From: Planctomycetaceae bacterium | Lineage (GTDB): Bacteria > Planctomycetota > UBA1135 > GCA-002686595 | DNA: 64,000 nucleotides | Assembly (NCBI GenBank): GCA_016125265.1 | Contig: WGMC01000007.1 | Location: forward strand, 62,001-126,000 | Direction: 5' to 3' | In this document: positions 26,022-33,651 of the stretch, piece after piece | Position numbering within the stretch: position 1 is the first letter of the stretch | Layout of the letters: each line of letters opens with the position of its first letter | The notes under the pieces: model-generated | Database searches by the model: none | The model's input: the letters and a program-made list of their open reading frames with translations, nothing else | What the model was told of the DNA's origin: nothing | Program-made: the position numbers and the translations under genes

Positions 26022-27941
26022 TCCGAACGGCGTGCGAATGGGTCGCGCAAGACTCGCCGAGGGCAGGACGGGAGCCGCGTCGCCCAAGCGGACGGCAGCG
26101 AGGTGCCGCGCACACGTTTCGATCAGGCTCGAACGGTCGATCGGTTTGGTGAGGTAATCGTTGCAGCCCGCCGCCAAGCAGCGTTCGCGGTCCCCCGCCA
26201 TGGCGTGGGCGGTCAGGGCCACGATGGGACGCCCGAAGTCGAGGTGCCGCAGGGCTCTGGTGGCCGCGTAGCCGTCCAGTTCCGGCATCTGCATGTCCAT
26301 GAGCACCAAGTCGAAGGGTGTGCCCGCGGCGTTGGCCGCCCGCACGGCCTCGATGGCCATCTGGCCGTTGTCGGCAACGGCGACCCGTGCGCCGGCACGT
26401 TCCAGGTGGAACTTGACGAGCTTCTGGTTGTCGCGGCCGTCCTCCGCCAACAGCACGTAGCCCTCGAGTTTCGCGTCGTTGGTCGGATCCGTGCGCCGTG
26501 GCGCGGGTCGCACCGTACTCAGTTCCTCCGGCGAGCGCAGCCAGTCCGAGTCGGCGACCTCGCCCGTGGGCACGGAGAACGAAAAACAACTGCCGGTGCC
26601 AATGGAGCTTTCGACGCGGATCTGGCCGCCCATCATCTCCACGAGGCGTTTGGAGATCACGAGGCCGAGTCCCGTGCCGCCGAAGCGGCGGCTCGTGGAC
26701 GAGTCGGCTTGGGCGAACTCGCGGAAGAGTCCAGCCATCTGCTCTTCGTCCATTCCGATTCCCGTGTCGCACACGTCGAACGAGAGGGCTCCCGCGGCGC
26801 AGCGCACGTGCACTTCGATGCAGCCCTCGTCCGTGAACTTGATCGCATTGCCGACGAGGTTCAGCAGCACCTGACGCAACCGCACACCGTCGGTCAACAC
26901 GATCCGCGGAAGCGGAAGTGCGTACTCCGCGCGAAGATCCAGTCCGCGGTCGATCGCGCGCACACGCATCAAGGAGAGCACCTCCTGCACGATCTGCAGC
27001 GCGCAACAGGGGCCCGTGACCACCGTCATCGCCCCGGCTTCCATCTTCGACAGATCGAGGATGTCGTTGAGGATCGTCAACAGGTGCTCGCCGTTGCGGC
27101 GGATGATCTCGACGGACGCCAGGCGCTCCGCCGTAGGTTGGTGCGGATCGGCCAGGAGGTCGGCGTAACCCACGATGGCCGTCATGGGTGTGCGGATCTC
27201 GTGGCTCATGTTCGCGAGGAAACTGCTCTTGGCCCTCGCAGCGGCTTCCACCGCTTCGATGCGGCTGCGCGCGGCCGCTTCCCGCAGCGCTGCGCGCACG
27301 GCGGCGAGTTTCACCACGCCGAACGTCAGTAGCAGCGTGGCGAGGACCGAGAGCGTCGAAAGCCAGCTCAGTCGCGAGAGGATCGAACGCGCTTCGCGTT
27401 CCACCGAGGTCCGCAGGGCAGCTTCCGCCTGCAGCCAACCGGTCAAGTACCGCAACTTCTGGTTTTCGTATTCGTCGCTGAACAGAAGCGCCCGCGCCGC
27501 ATCCGCGCGGCCGGCCGAAACCAACTCGAACGACTCGCGTTCCATCGCCACGAGTCGCTGGTTCGCGTCGTCTGTGTCGGCTCCGAGCTCCCTCGCGAAC
27601 AGCACGGGCGAAAGCGCGATCAATCCCTGGATGGCTTCGTCGAGTTTGGGCTCGTGCGCCTCGTAGCGGACCCTCCAGACATCGTCGCCCGTGGCCGCAC
27701 CCATGCGCGCGGACATCGTCAGCACCTCGTCGAGGTGCTGGATGTGGCCGGTGAGCTCCTGTAGACGCGCTTCGCGCTGCCGCTGGGTTCCGACGTATTC
27801 GTGCGCAGTGCGCAGCGTCAGAACGACGCTGAACAAGAGGAGCACCGCCGTGGCCACGAGACCCGGGACCGACAGCGGCGTCCAACGCTTCCAGCCGCCG
27901 CTGGGTACAAGACCAGATCGTGACTCCACCGCCCGGGCCAT
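25980..27941 (-). CDS. Membrane-bound hybrid histidine kinase
   Basis: 653 residues. Two membrane helices (about 26-44 and 192-212) flank an extracytoplasmic, mainly helical sensor of about 150 residues. The dimerisation/phosphoacceptor site is FLANMSHEIRTPM (His247). The ATPase domain has the N box (NLVGNAIKF), CDTGIGM and FGGTGLGLVIS. A C-terminal receiver follows: LLAEDGRDNQKL, LVLMDMQMPELDGY with Asp549, ALTAHAM and YLTKPI, all complete. No HPt domain is attached and no response regulator gene is adjacent, so the output partner lies elsewhere. The region upstream (27942-28065) separates it from the divergent B12 operon. Confidence 0.9.
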   Translation of the reverse strand: MARAVESRSGLVPSGGWKRWTPLSVPGLVATAVLLLFSVVLTLRTAHEYVGTQRQREARLQELTGHIQHLDEVLTMSARMGAATGDDVWRVRYEAHEPKLDEAIQGLIALSPVLFARELGADTDDANQRLVAMERESFELVSAGRADAARALLFSDEYENQKLRYLTGWLQAEAALRTSVEREARSILSRLSWLSTLSVLATLLLTFGVVKLAAVRAALREAAARSRIEAVEAAARAKSSFLANMSHEIRTPMTAIVGYADLLADPHQPTAERLASVEIIRRNGEHLLTILNDILDLSKMEAGAMTVVTGPCCALQIVQEVLSLMRVRAIDRGLDLRAEYALPLPRIVLTDGVRLRQVLLNLVGNAIKFTDEGCIEVHVRCAAGALSFDVCDTGIGMDEEQMAGLFREFAQADSSTSRRFGGTGLGLVISKRLVEMMGGQIRVESSIGTGSCFSFSVPTGEVADSDWLRSPEELSTVRPAPRRTDPTNDAKLEGYVLLAEDGRDNQKLVKFHLERAGARVAVADNGQMAIEAVRAANAAGTPFDLVLMDMQMPELDGYAATRALRHLDFGRPIVALTAHAMAGDRERCLAAGCNDYLTKPIDRSSLIETCARHLAAVRLGDAAPVLPSASLARPIRTPFGSVGQPSGDPGVHG

Positions 27942-28065
27942 CGACTGCCGGTTCCCCGGGCCTTGAGAGGGCCCGAGGGCCGAGTGCCGACCCTGCATCG
28001 GGTCAGCCCGTTGACCGCGAAGGGCCCTTGGGATATCCCTCATGCGCCGATCGTTTGGCGATCGG

Positions 28066-28192
28066 CGGCGCCTCGCGCGGCAACCACCCAAGGGGGTACG
28101 CCGCTCGGGGGAACCCGGTGGAAGTCCGGGACTGGCCCGCAACCGTGAGTCGCCCCGCTGGCGACGAGTCGGATCGCCCGGGCGAGGCGCCG
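28066..28192 (+). promoter_or_regulatory. Cobalamin riboswitch of the btuFCD-cobQ operon
   Basis: The central B12-element core is recognisable: GGGGAACCCGGTGGAAGTCC (from 28107) runs on through GGGACTGGCCCGCAACCGTGA (28128-28148). An 11-bp perfect P1 helix closes the element (28066-28076 with 28182-28192). A B12-box-like AGTCGGATCGCCC lies near 28167-28179. The element ends 38 bases before the btuF ATG and is followed directly by cobalamin uptake genes. The expected action is repression by adenosyl- or other cobalamins; a short distance to the start suggests control of translation, but this is inference. Confidence 0.88.
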
Positions 28193-28230
28193 AAACCCCG
28201 ACGCGCCTTCGGCCGCAAGGTGCCCCGCAC

Positions 28231-29337
28231 ATGGGATTGCCAGAAGACCACCGCCCCACCACAGCGCCCTCCCACTTTCGACCAACTGCCCCGATCGCAG
28301 CGCCCAACCGCGGCGCTGCGCCCTTCGCCGCAGTGTTGCTCGGGGCGCTTGCGCTGCTCGCCGCCGGCCTGTTGGCGCTGGTCGTACGCGATGCATTGCG
28401 CGTCGATCCGGCACAATCCGAGCGCGCGCCCAGCAGCGACGCCGGGTATCCGCGAAGCGCGCAGTTCCCCGGGGGCCTCGAGTTCCAGTTGGGCGCGCGA
28501 CCCACCCGGCTCGTCGCAACCACGGCCCGCGCGATCGACTTCCTCGCGGCCCTCTGCGACCCGGACGAGATTGCGGGTTTTCCCGAGCAGGCCCTCGAAT
28601 ACGCGACCCTGGAGCCGGAGACGGAAGCGGCCCTCGCCGGAGCGGGGCGCTTCTACGCCTACACCGCCGAGCCCGTGCTGCGCCTCGGGCCGGACCTGGT
28701 GGTCGCCGACCTGTGGCAATCCGCAGACACACACGCGCGCCTCGCGGAGTCGGGTGTGCCGCTGCTCGTGTTGCCGGAACTCGTCGACTGGAACGACGTG
28801 CGCCAGACCGTGTTCGCGCTCGGACACCTGCTCGACAGGGACGCGCGCGCGCAAGCGCTGGTGGCCGAGACGGAAAGGCGCCTCGCTGCGCTGGCGGCGC
28901 GCGCGGCCGAACGGCCTCGCCTGCGCGCTCTCACCTACTCGAACTTCGGATCCAAGGGATTCACCGCGGGTCGCGGAACGTCCGTGCACGAGATCCTGGT
29001 TTTGGCGGGGCTCGAGAACGCAGCGGCGGCTGACGGTCGCGACGGCCATCTCGAAATCACGTACGAGGAGCTGCTGCGACTCGACCCGGACGTGATCGTC
29101 GTCAGTGCGCCATTGAACACACCCGTGTCGCACACGGGCGATCGCGGCGGCGCGAGCGAGGCGATCCTCGAGGGCGAGCCGAGCCTCGCCAACCTGCGCG
29201 CCGTCCGCACGGGCAGCATCGTCGCGCTGCCGGCGGGCCTCTTCGCGTGCAACTCCCACCGGATGGTGCGCGCCGCGGAAGTGCTCTCCGATGCGGTGGC
29301 GGACCTAGGGGCTTCGGTCGCCGGCGGGGCCCGATGA
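28231..29337 (+). CDS. btuF: Cobalamin ABC transporter substrate-binding protein
   Basis: 368 residues. An N-terminal membrane segment (FAAVLLGALALLAAGLLALVV, about 34-54) anchors or exports the protein. The rest is a TroA/FecB-type helical-backbone binding fold with family segments RLVATTARAIDFLAAL, VLRLGPDLVVADLWQ, LPELVDWNDVRQTVFALGHLL, EELLRLDPDVIVVSAP and ANLRAVRTGSIVALPAGLF. It is assigned to corrinoid uptake because of the riboswitch and the cobQ gene in the same operon. The ATG at 28231 is the first start after the riboswitch. The stop overlaps btuC by ATGA. Confidence 0.85.
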   Translation: MGLPEDHRPTTAPSHFRPTAPIAAPNRGAAPFAAVLLGALALLAAGLLALVVRDALRVDPAQSERAPSSDAGYPRSAQFPGGLEFQLGARPTRLVATTARAIDFLAALCDPDEIAGFPEQALEYATLEPETEAALAGAGRFYAYTAEPVLRLGPDLVVADLWQSADTHARLAESGVPLLVLPELVDWNDVRQTVFALGHLLDRDARAQALVAETERRLAALAARAAERPRLRALTYSNFGSKGFTAGRGTSVHEILVLAGLENAAAADGRDGHLEITYEELLRLDPDVIVVSAPLNTPVSHTGDRGGASEAILEGEPSLANLRAVRTGSIVALPAGLFACNSHRMVRAAEVLSDAVADLGASVAGGAR

Positions 29338-30398
29338 AACGGACCCCGGTTGGGATCGCGCTCGCCGTGGCGCTCGCCGTTGCCCTGCCGGGGCTCGTGC
29401 TCTTGTGCGCATCCGTGGGCGAAACGTTCGAACCGCCGGCGCGGGTCCTTCGCGCGTTACTCGCCCACGTCGGCCTCGCCGAGAACTTGGCCGAACCCGA
29501 CCAGACGATCCTGATGTTGCGCCTGTGGCGCGCGTTGACGGCCGCGGGAGTGGGCGGCGCGCTGGCGCTGTCCGGTGCGCTGCTGCAGGGGCTCTTTCGC
29601 AATCCGCTGGCGGCCCCTTCGCTGATCGGTGTCACCGGCGGAGCGAGCCTCGGCGCCACGCTGGCGATCTTGTACCTGGGCGGCTACGGCGTCGGGCTTG
29701 TGGCGAGCCGCGGATTCGCGCTGGGTGCGCTGCTCGTTCCGCTGTGCGCCTTCCTCGGGGCTATCTTCACCGTCGCCGTGGTGGGTGTGCTCGCCGCACC
29801 GAGGGGTCGTATCTCGACGTCGACGCTGTTGCTCTTTGGCATCGCCGTCAACATGTGTGTGGCGGGTGTGTTCGCGGCGATCCAGTCCCTCGTGCTGCGC
29901 GATTGGGAAGTGAGCCGGGCGATCATGTCGTGGACGTTCGGCACGCTCGACGACCGCACGGGACTGCACGTGGCCACGATCTGGACCGCGTTGGTCCTTT
30001 CGATGACCGTGATTCCGATGGTGGCCCTCGAACTCGACCTGTTCCAGGGCGGCGAGGACGACGCCAAGTCCCTGGGCGTGGCCGTCGGTCGCACCAAGCT
30101 GCTCGGGCTGCTCGCGGCCACGTTGGCAGCGGCCTCGGCGACGGCGGTGGCCGGGCAGATCGCCTTCCTCGGCCTGATCGTGCCGCACATGGTGCGCCTC
30201 ATCGCCAGCCCGAGGCACCGCGTGCTGCTGCCCCTCTGTGTGCTTGCGGGCGCGGTGTTCCTCGTGTCCGCGGACCTCTGCCAACGGGCGATCTTCGGCG
30301 AGGGCCGATTGCAGCCCGGTGTGCTCATGTCCCTCGTGGGCGGACCGTTCTTCGTGTACTTGCTGGTCAAGAAGCGACGGGAGGTGGGCGCGTGGTGA
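29334..30398 (+). CDS. btuC: Cobalamin ABC transporter permease
   Basis: 354 residues of the FecCD/BtuC permease family with about nine to ten membrane helices. Family markers are LWRALTAAGVGGALALSGALLQGLFRNPLAAPSLIGVTGGASLGA, SWTFGTLDDRTG, and the C-terminal LGLIVPHMVRLIASPRHRVLLPLCVLAGAVFLVSADL; the EAA-like coupling region is around GGEDDAKSLGVAVGRTK. It is coupled to btuF (ATGA) and to btuD (GTGA), so the three transporter parts should be made in fixed proportion. Confidence 0.9.
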   Translation: MKRTPVGIALAVALAVALPGLVLLCASVGETFEPPARVLRALLAHVGLAENLAEPDQTILMLRLWRALTAAGVGGALALSGALLQGLFRNPLAAPSLIGVTGGASLGATLAILYLGGYGVGLVASRGFALGALLVPLCAFLGAIFTVAVVGVLAAPRGRISTSTLLLFGIAVNMCVAGVFAAIQSLVLRDWEVSRAIMSWTFGTLDDRTGLHVATIWTALVLSMTVIPMVALELDLFQGGEDDAKSLGVAVGRTKLLGLLAATLAAASATAVAGQIAFLGLIVPHMVRLIASPRHRVLLPLCVLAGAVFLVSADLCQRAIFGEGRLQPGVLMSLVGGPFFVYLLVKKRREVGAW

Positions 30399-31201
30399 AC
30401 CCGCTCGCGGCCAAGGGCCTTCGTTTTGCTTACCCCGGCCCGGTGCCCGCCCTGGAGGGTGTGGACCTCGAGGTGAACTCGGGCGAACTGTTTGTCGTGA
30501 TCGGACCCAACGGCTCTGGCAAGAGCACGTTGCTGCGCTGCCTAGCCGGGTTGCTCGAACCGACGGGCGGTGAGGTGTTGTTGTGCGGTACACCGTACAA
30601 CCAGTTGAGCCCGCGCCAGCGCGCCCTCGCCGTGGCCGTCGTCCCCCAGTTCCTGCCCACCTTGCCGGATGTGCGTGTGCTCGACTTCGTGCTCGGCGGC
30701 CGTTACGCGCACTTAGCGCGCTTCCGCGGACCGAGCCAGGAGGACGTCGGGATCGCCCACCGCGCACTTGCCCTCTGCGATGCCGACGACGTCGGCCAGC
30801 GGCGTGTGGACGAACTCTCCGGCGGCCAGCGTCAGCGGGTGCTGATCGCGCGCGCGCTCTCACAGGAAGCGGGAGTACTGCTGGTGGACGAACCCACCAA
30901 CTCCCTGGACCCCGAACACCAAGTCCGTGTGTTCGAGCTGCTGTCGCGGCTCGCGCACCAGGGCAAGTCCGTCGTGGTGGTGACCCACGATCTGGCCCTC
31001 TCCGGCCAGTTCGCGGACCGCCTGATGCTGATGTCGAAAGGCCGCACGGTCGTGGACGGGTCGGTGGAGCGGGTGCTCACCCCCGACGTGTTGGGCCCGA
31101 TCTACGGACCGCATCTTTTCTTCGGCAGCCTGCCGGGCCCCGGCGGGGGGGCGCGACCCTACGCCCTACCTTGGCTGACGGCCGAGGGGCAGCGGCCGTG
31201 A
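30395..31201 (+). CDS. btuD: Cobalamin ABC transporter ATPase
   Basis: 268 residues. Walker A is GPNGSGKST (37-45), the signature is LSGGQRQR (141-148), Walker B is VLLVDEP (161-167), and the switch His follows in VVVTHDL. The FepC/BtuD-type Q loop is VVPQFLPTLP. Start GTG 30395 overlaps the btuC stop. The C-terminal tail LPWLTAEGQRP is unremarkable. Its stop overlaps the cobQ start (GTGA at 31198). Confidence 0.92.
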   Translation: MNPLAAKGLRFAYPGPVPALEGVDLEVNSGELFVVIGPNGSGKSTLLRCLAGLLEPTGGEVLLCGTPYNQLSPRQRALAVAVVPQFLPTLPDVRVLDFVLGGRYAHLARFRGPSQEDVGIAHRALALCDADDVGQRRVDELSGGQRQRVLIARALSQEAGVLLVDEPTNSLDPEHQVRVFELLSRLAHQGKSVVVVTHDLALSGQFADRLMLMSKGRTVVDGSVERVLTPDVLGPIYGPHLFFGSLPGPGGGARPYALPWLTAEGQRP

Positions 31202-32619
31202 AGCCCATCATGGTGCAGGGCTGTACGAGCGACGCCGGCAAGTCGTTCCTCGCGGCTGCGCTCTGCCGCGCCGCTTCCAACCGCGGATACAAGGTTGCGC
31301 CATTCAAGGCGCAGAACATGAGCAACAACGCCGCCGTGTGTCGCGACGGCGGAGAGATCGGGCGGGCCCAATGGCTGCAAGCCGTGGCGGCGCGGGCAGA
31401 GCCAGACACGCGCATGAACCCGATCTTGCTCAAGCCCAGCGCGGATACCTTCAGCCAAGTCGTGGTGCGCGGCCGCGTGGACCACCGCCTGACGGCCACA
31501 CCCTTCCTCGAGCGGCCGCCGTTGCTTTGGCCGATGGTCAAGCAGTGCCTTCGGGAACTCGAGGAAAGTTGCGACCAACTGGTGATCGAGGGCGCCGGAT
31601 CGCCGGCCGAGGTCAACTTGCGTTCGCGGGATCTGGCGAACATGGCCGTGGCGCTCGAATGCGACGCCCGTGTCTTGCTCGTCAGCGACATCGATCGCGG
31701 CGGCAGCTTCGCGCACCTCCTCGGTACGTTCTTGTGCTTGGCACCCGACGAACAGGCTCTGGTCGAGGGATTCGTGCTGAACAAGTTCCGCGGCGACGTG
31801 ACTCTGCTCGGCAACGGCCCCGAATGGCTGCGCGCGAGAACGGGTGTACCCGTCGTCGCCGTGGTGCCCCACCTCCGCCACCACCTGCCCGAGGAGGACA
31901 CGCTGCACCATCGGGCACGGCCGGTGCGCGGGCATGTGAACCTGGCGCTGCTCGTGTACCCCTACGCCAGCAATCTGGACGAGTTCGATCCGCTCGTGCA
32001 CGAGCCGGGTGTCACCGTGGTGCCGATCCGCGACCTCGAACCGCTCGAACCCTACGACGCCATTTTGTTGCCCGGCTCGAAGAACTCCGCTGCCAGCGCG
32101 CGCCACCTGTTCGCGACGGGGCTCGCCGACGAGCTGCGCGCCGCGGCAAAACGCGGGCAACCCGTGCACGGCATTTGCGGCGGCCTGCAGATCCTCGGGC
32201 GCGACATCCGCGATCCGCACGGGCTGGAGGGCGGCGATCAGGAGTGCCTGGGGCTGCTGGACCTCTGCACGGTGCTCGAGCCCGACAAGATCACCGCCCG
32301 CACCCGTGTCGCGGATCTCTGGTGGAAGGTCGGCGAGGTGCTGGAGGGGTACGAGATCCACCATGGCCGCACCAAAGCCGGCCCCGGCGTCGGGCCCGCG
32401 CTGGCGGACGGCCTGGGCTGGGCCGAGGGATCCGTCACGGCGGTGGTGCCGCACGGTTTGTTCGAGAACTCGTCGTTCCGCGCCGCATTCCTTCGGCCCC
32501 TGGGGTGGAGCGGCGAACCGCGGGACTGGCGGGCGGCACTCGAGGCGGAATTGGACCGTGTGGCCGCCCACGTGGAGGGCACCGACCTCGGCCGGTACCT
32601 CTGGGGCGAAGTTTCTTGA
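31198..32619 (+). CDS. cobQ: Cobyric acid synthase, glutamine-hydrolysing
   Basis: Amidates adenosylcobyrinic acid a,c-diamide at four side chains during B12 synthesis or salvage. 473 residues. The N-terminal dethiobiotin-synthetase-like ATPase has VQGCTSDAGKSFLAAALCR, and the family block FKAQNMSNNAAV...GGEIGRAQWLQA. The C-terminal class I-like glutaminase has HGICGGLQILG (Cys327) and GYEIHHGRT (His388). It is the only biosynthetic cob gene in the window. Being in one riboswitch operon with BtuFCD suggests that incomplete corrinoids are imported and finished, or that synthesis genes are scattered elsewhere. Confidence 0.93.
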   Translation: MKPIMVQGCTSDAGKSFLAAALCRAASNRGYKVAPFKAQNMSNNAAVCRDGGEIGRAQWLQAVAARAEPDTRMNPILLKPSADTFSQVVVRGRVDHRLTATPFLERPPLLWPMVKQCLRELEESCDQLVIEGAGSPAEVNLRSRDLANMAVALECDARVLLVSDIDRGGSFAHLLGTFLCLAPDEQALVEGFVLNKFRGDVTLLGNGPEWLRARTGVPVVAVVPHLRHHLPEEDTLHHRARPVRGHVNLALLVYPYASNLDEFDPLVHEPGVTVVPIRDLEPLEPYDAILLPGSKNSAASARHLFATGLADELRAAAKRGQPVHGICGGLQILGRDIRDPHGLEGGDQECLGLLDLCTVLEPDKITARTRVADLWWKVGEVLEGYEIHHGRTKAGPGVGPALADGLGWAEGSVTAVVPHGLFENSSFRAAFLRPLGWSGEPRDWRAALEAELDRVAAHVEGTDLGRYLWGEVS

Positions 32620-32679
32620 GCGCTCGCGCGGGCCGCACCAAAGTTTTTCGTGTTTTGCGCGCGACCGGTGCGGCGCGGT

Positions 32680-32715
32680 GTGGTCTTCCCCGGGTGGGCG
32701 GGGGTTAGGGATGGC
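32680..32715 (+). repeat. 36-bp intergenic repeat, copy B
   Basis: Identical over 36 bases to 14957-14992, same strand. It lies 60 bases after the cobQ stop. The CCCCG/CGGGG hairpin is conserved because the copies are identical; no T-run follows. Confidence 0.8.
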
Positions 32716-32777
32716 GGCGGTGGGCGGTTTGGGGCGCGCGGTGCCTCCCGTGCGCTCGCGTCGCGGCGCCTCCGCGC

Positions 32778-32809
32778 CGCAGTACCGCAGTACCGCAGTA
32801 CCGCAGTAC
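32778..32809. repeat. Tandem octamer repeat, four perfect copies of CGCAGTAC
   Basis: Four uninterrupted 8-bp units between cobQ and the convergent dehydrogenase gene, followed by a degenerate trace (CAGTACCCC). A likely slippage-prone variable-number locus; it is outside any supported gene. Confidence 0.85.
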
Positions 32810-32839
32810 CTCGACACCCAGTACCCCAATGCGCCCCCC

Positions 32840-33586
32840 TCACCCCCCGAACCGGCGCCGCGAGAATCGCGGCAACCCGTCCGCATCCAGCAGGTCCGCG
32901 ATCTCCGCCGCCGGCCTCGACGGCGCCACTAGTTCCCCCCGCATGTGCAGCTCCACGAAACGCGCGCGTCGAGGGAACGACGCCGGATCCGCGGCGCGGA
33001 TCTCCGCCTGCATCGCGGTGTCGACCACACCCGGCGCATAACTGACGACGGACGCGTCCCGGCCGGCGAGCCGCGGCACTTCCTCCAACTCCAGCCCCAC
33101 GACCGCCGATGCCATGTCGAGCGCGGCCTTCCCCATGCAGTAGGCGCTCCACCCCGGGTAGGGCGACGATGCGGCGCCGCTGGACACGTTGACGATGCGC
33201 AGCGGCACCCGCGGCGCGGCGCCGAGCGCCCAACCCATCAGCAGGGTCGGGGCTGCACTGCCGACCAGCAACGCGCGCGCGAGGGCCTCGGACCCCAACT
33301 CCTCGGTCGAGCCCTGCTCGAGCAGCGCCGCGTTGTTCACGAGGCCGAGTCGCCGGGTTTCGGCCGCCGGGAAGAGGCCCGGGGCTTCCCGCTCGATCCA
33401 GCGCTCCAGCGCCGGGAGATCCGCCAGGTCGACGACACAATGGCGGTACGCCCCCGTCGCCAACCGGCTCGGAGCCGCGCCGCGTGCCAGGCCCACGACG
33501 TGCCAGCCGCGCGCCAGCAGGGTCTCGGCCACGGCCAAACCGAGTCCGCGGGTGGTGCCGGTCACAAGAACTCGTTGGCTTCCCAT
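32840..33586 (-). CDS. Short-chain dehydrogenase/reductase (sepiapterin/benzil-reductase-like)
   Basis: 248 residues of the classical SDR family, NAD(P)-dependent. The cofactor motif is TGTTRGLG (9-16); NNAALLEQG is the NNAG-type structural motif. The catalytic Ser is in NVSSGAASSPYPGWSAYCMGKAAL, which also gives the Tyr-x3-Lys pair. The C-terminal PGVVDTAMQAEIR is the PG loop. The combination of VVGLARG after strand 2 and an extended helical tail resembles YueD/sepiapterin-reductase-type enzymes. The substrate is unknown. The start is ATG at 33586. It is oriented with, and 65 bases downstream of, the next minus-strand gene. Confidence 0.85.
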   Translation of the reverse strand: MGSQRVLVTGTTRGLGLAVAETLLARGWHVVGLARGAAPSRLATGAYRHCVVDLADLPALERWIEREAPGLFPAAETRRLGLVNNAALLEQGSTEELGSEALARALLVGSAAPTLLMGWALGAAPRVPLRIVNVSSGAASSPYPGWSAYCMGKAALDMASAVVGLELEEVPRLAGRDASVVSYAPGVVDTAMQAEIRAADPASFPRRARFVELHMRGELVAPSRPAAEIADLLDADGLPRFSRRRFGG

Positions 33587-33651
33587 GGCCACGAGGGTGA
33601 CCGCGGGCTCCGCGCGGCGCAACGACTCGTCCCTAGCGGCGGATCCGCCGA

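Noticed and set aside
14957..32715. The two 36-bp repeats as att sites of an integrated element
   Set aside because: The DNA between them holds ordinary housekeeping genes, no integrase or phage gene, and neither copy touches a tRNA gene.
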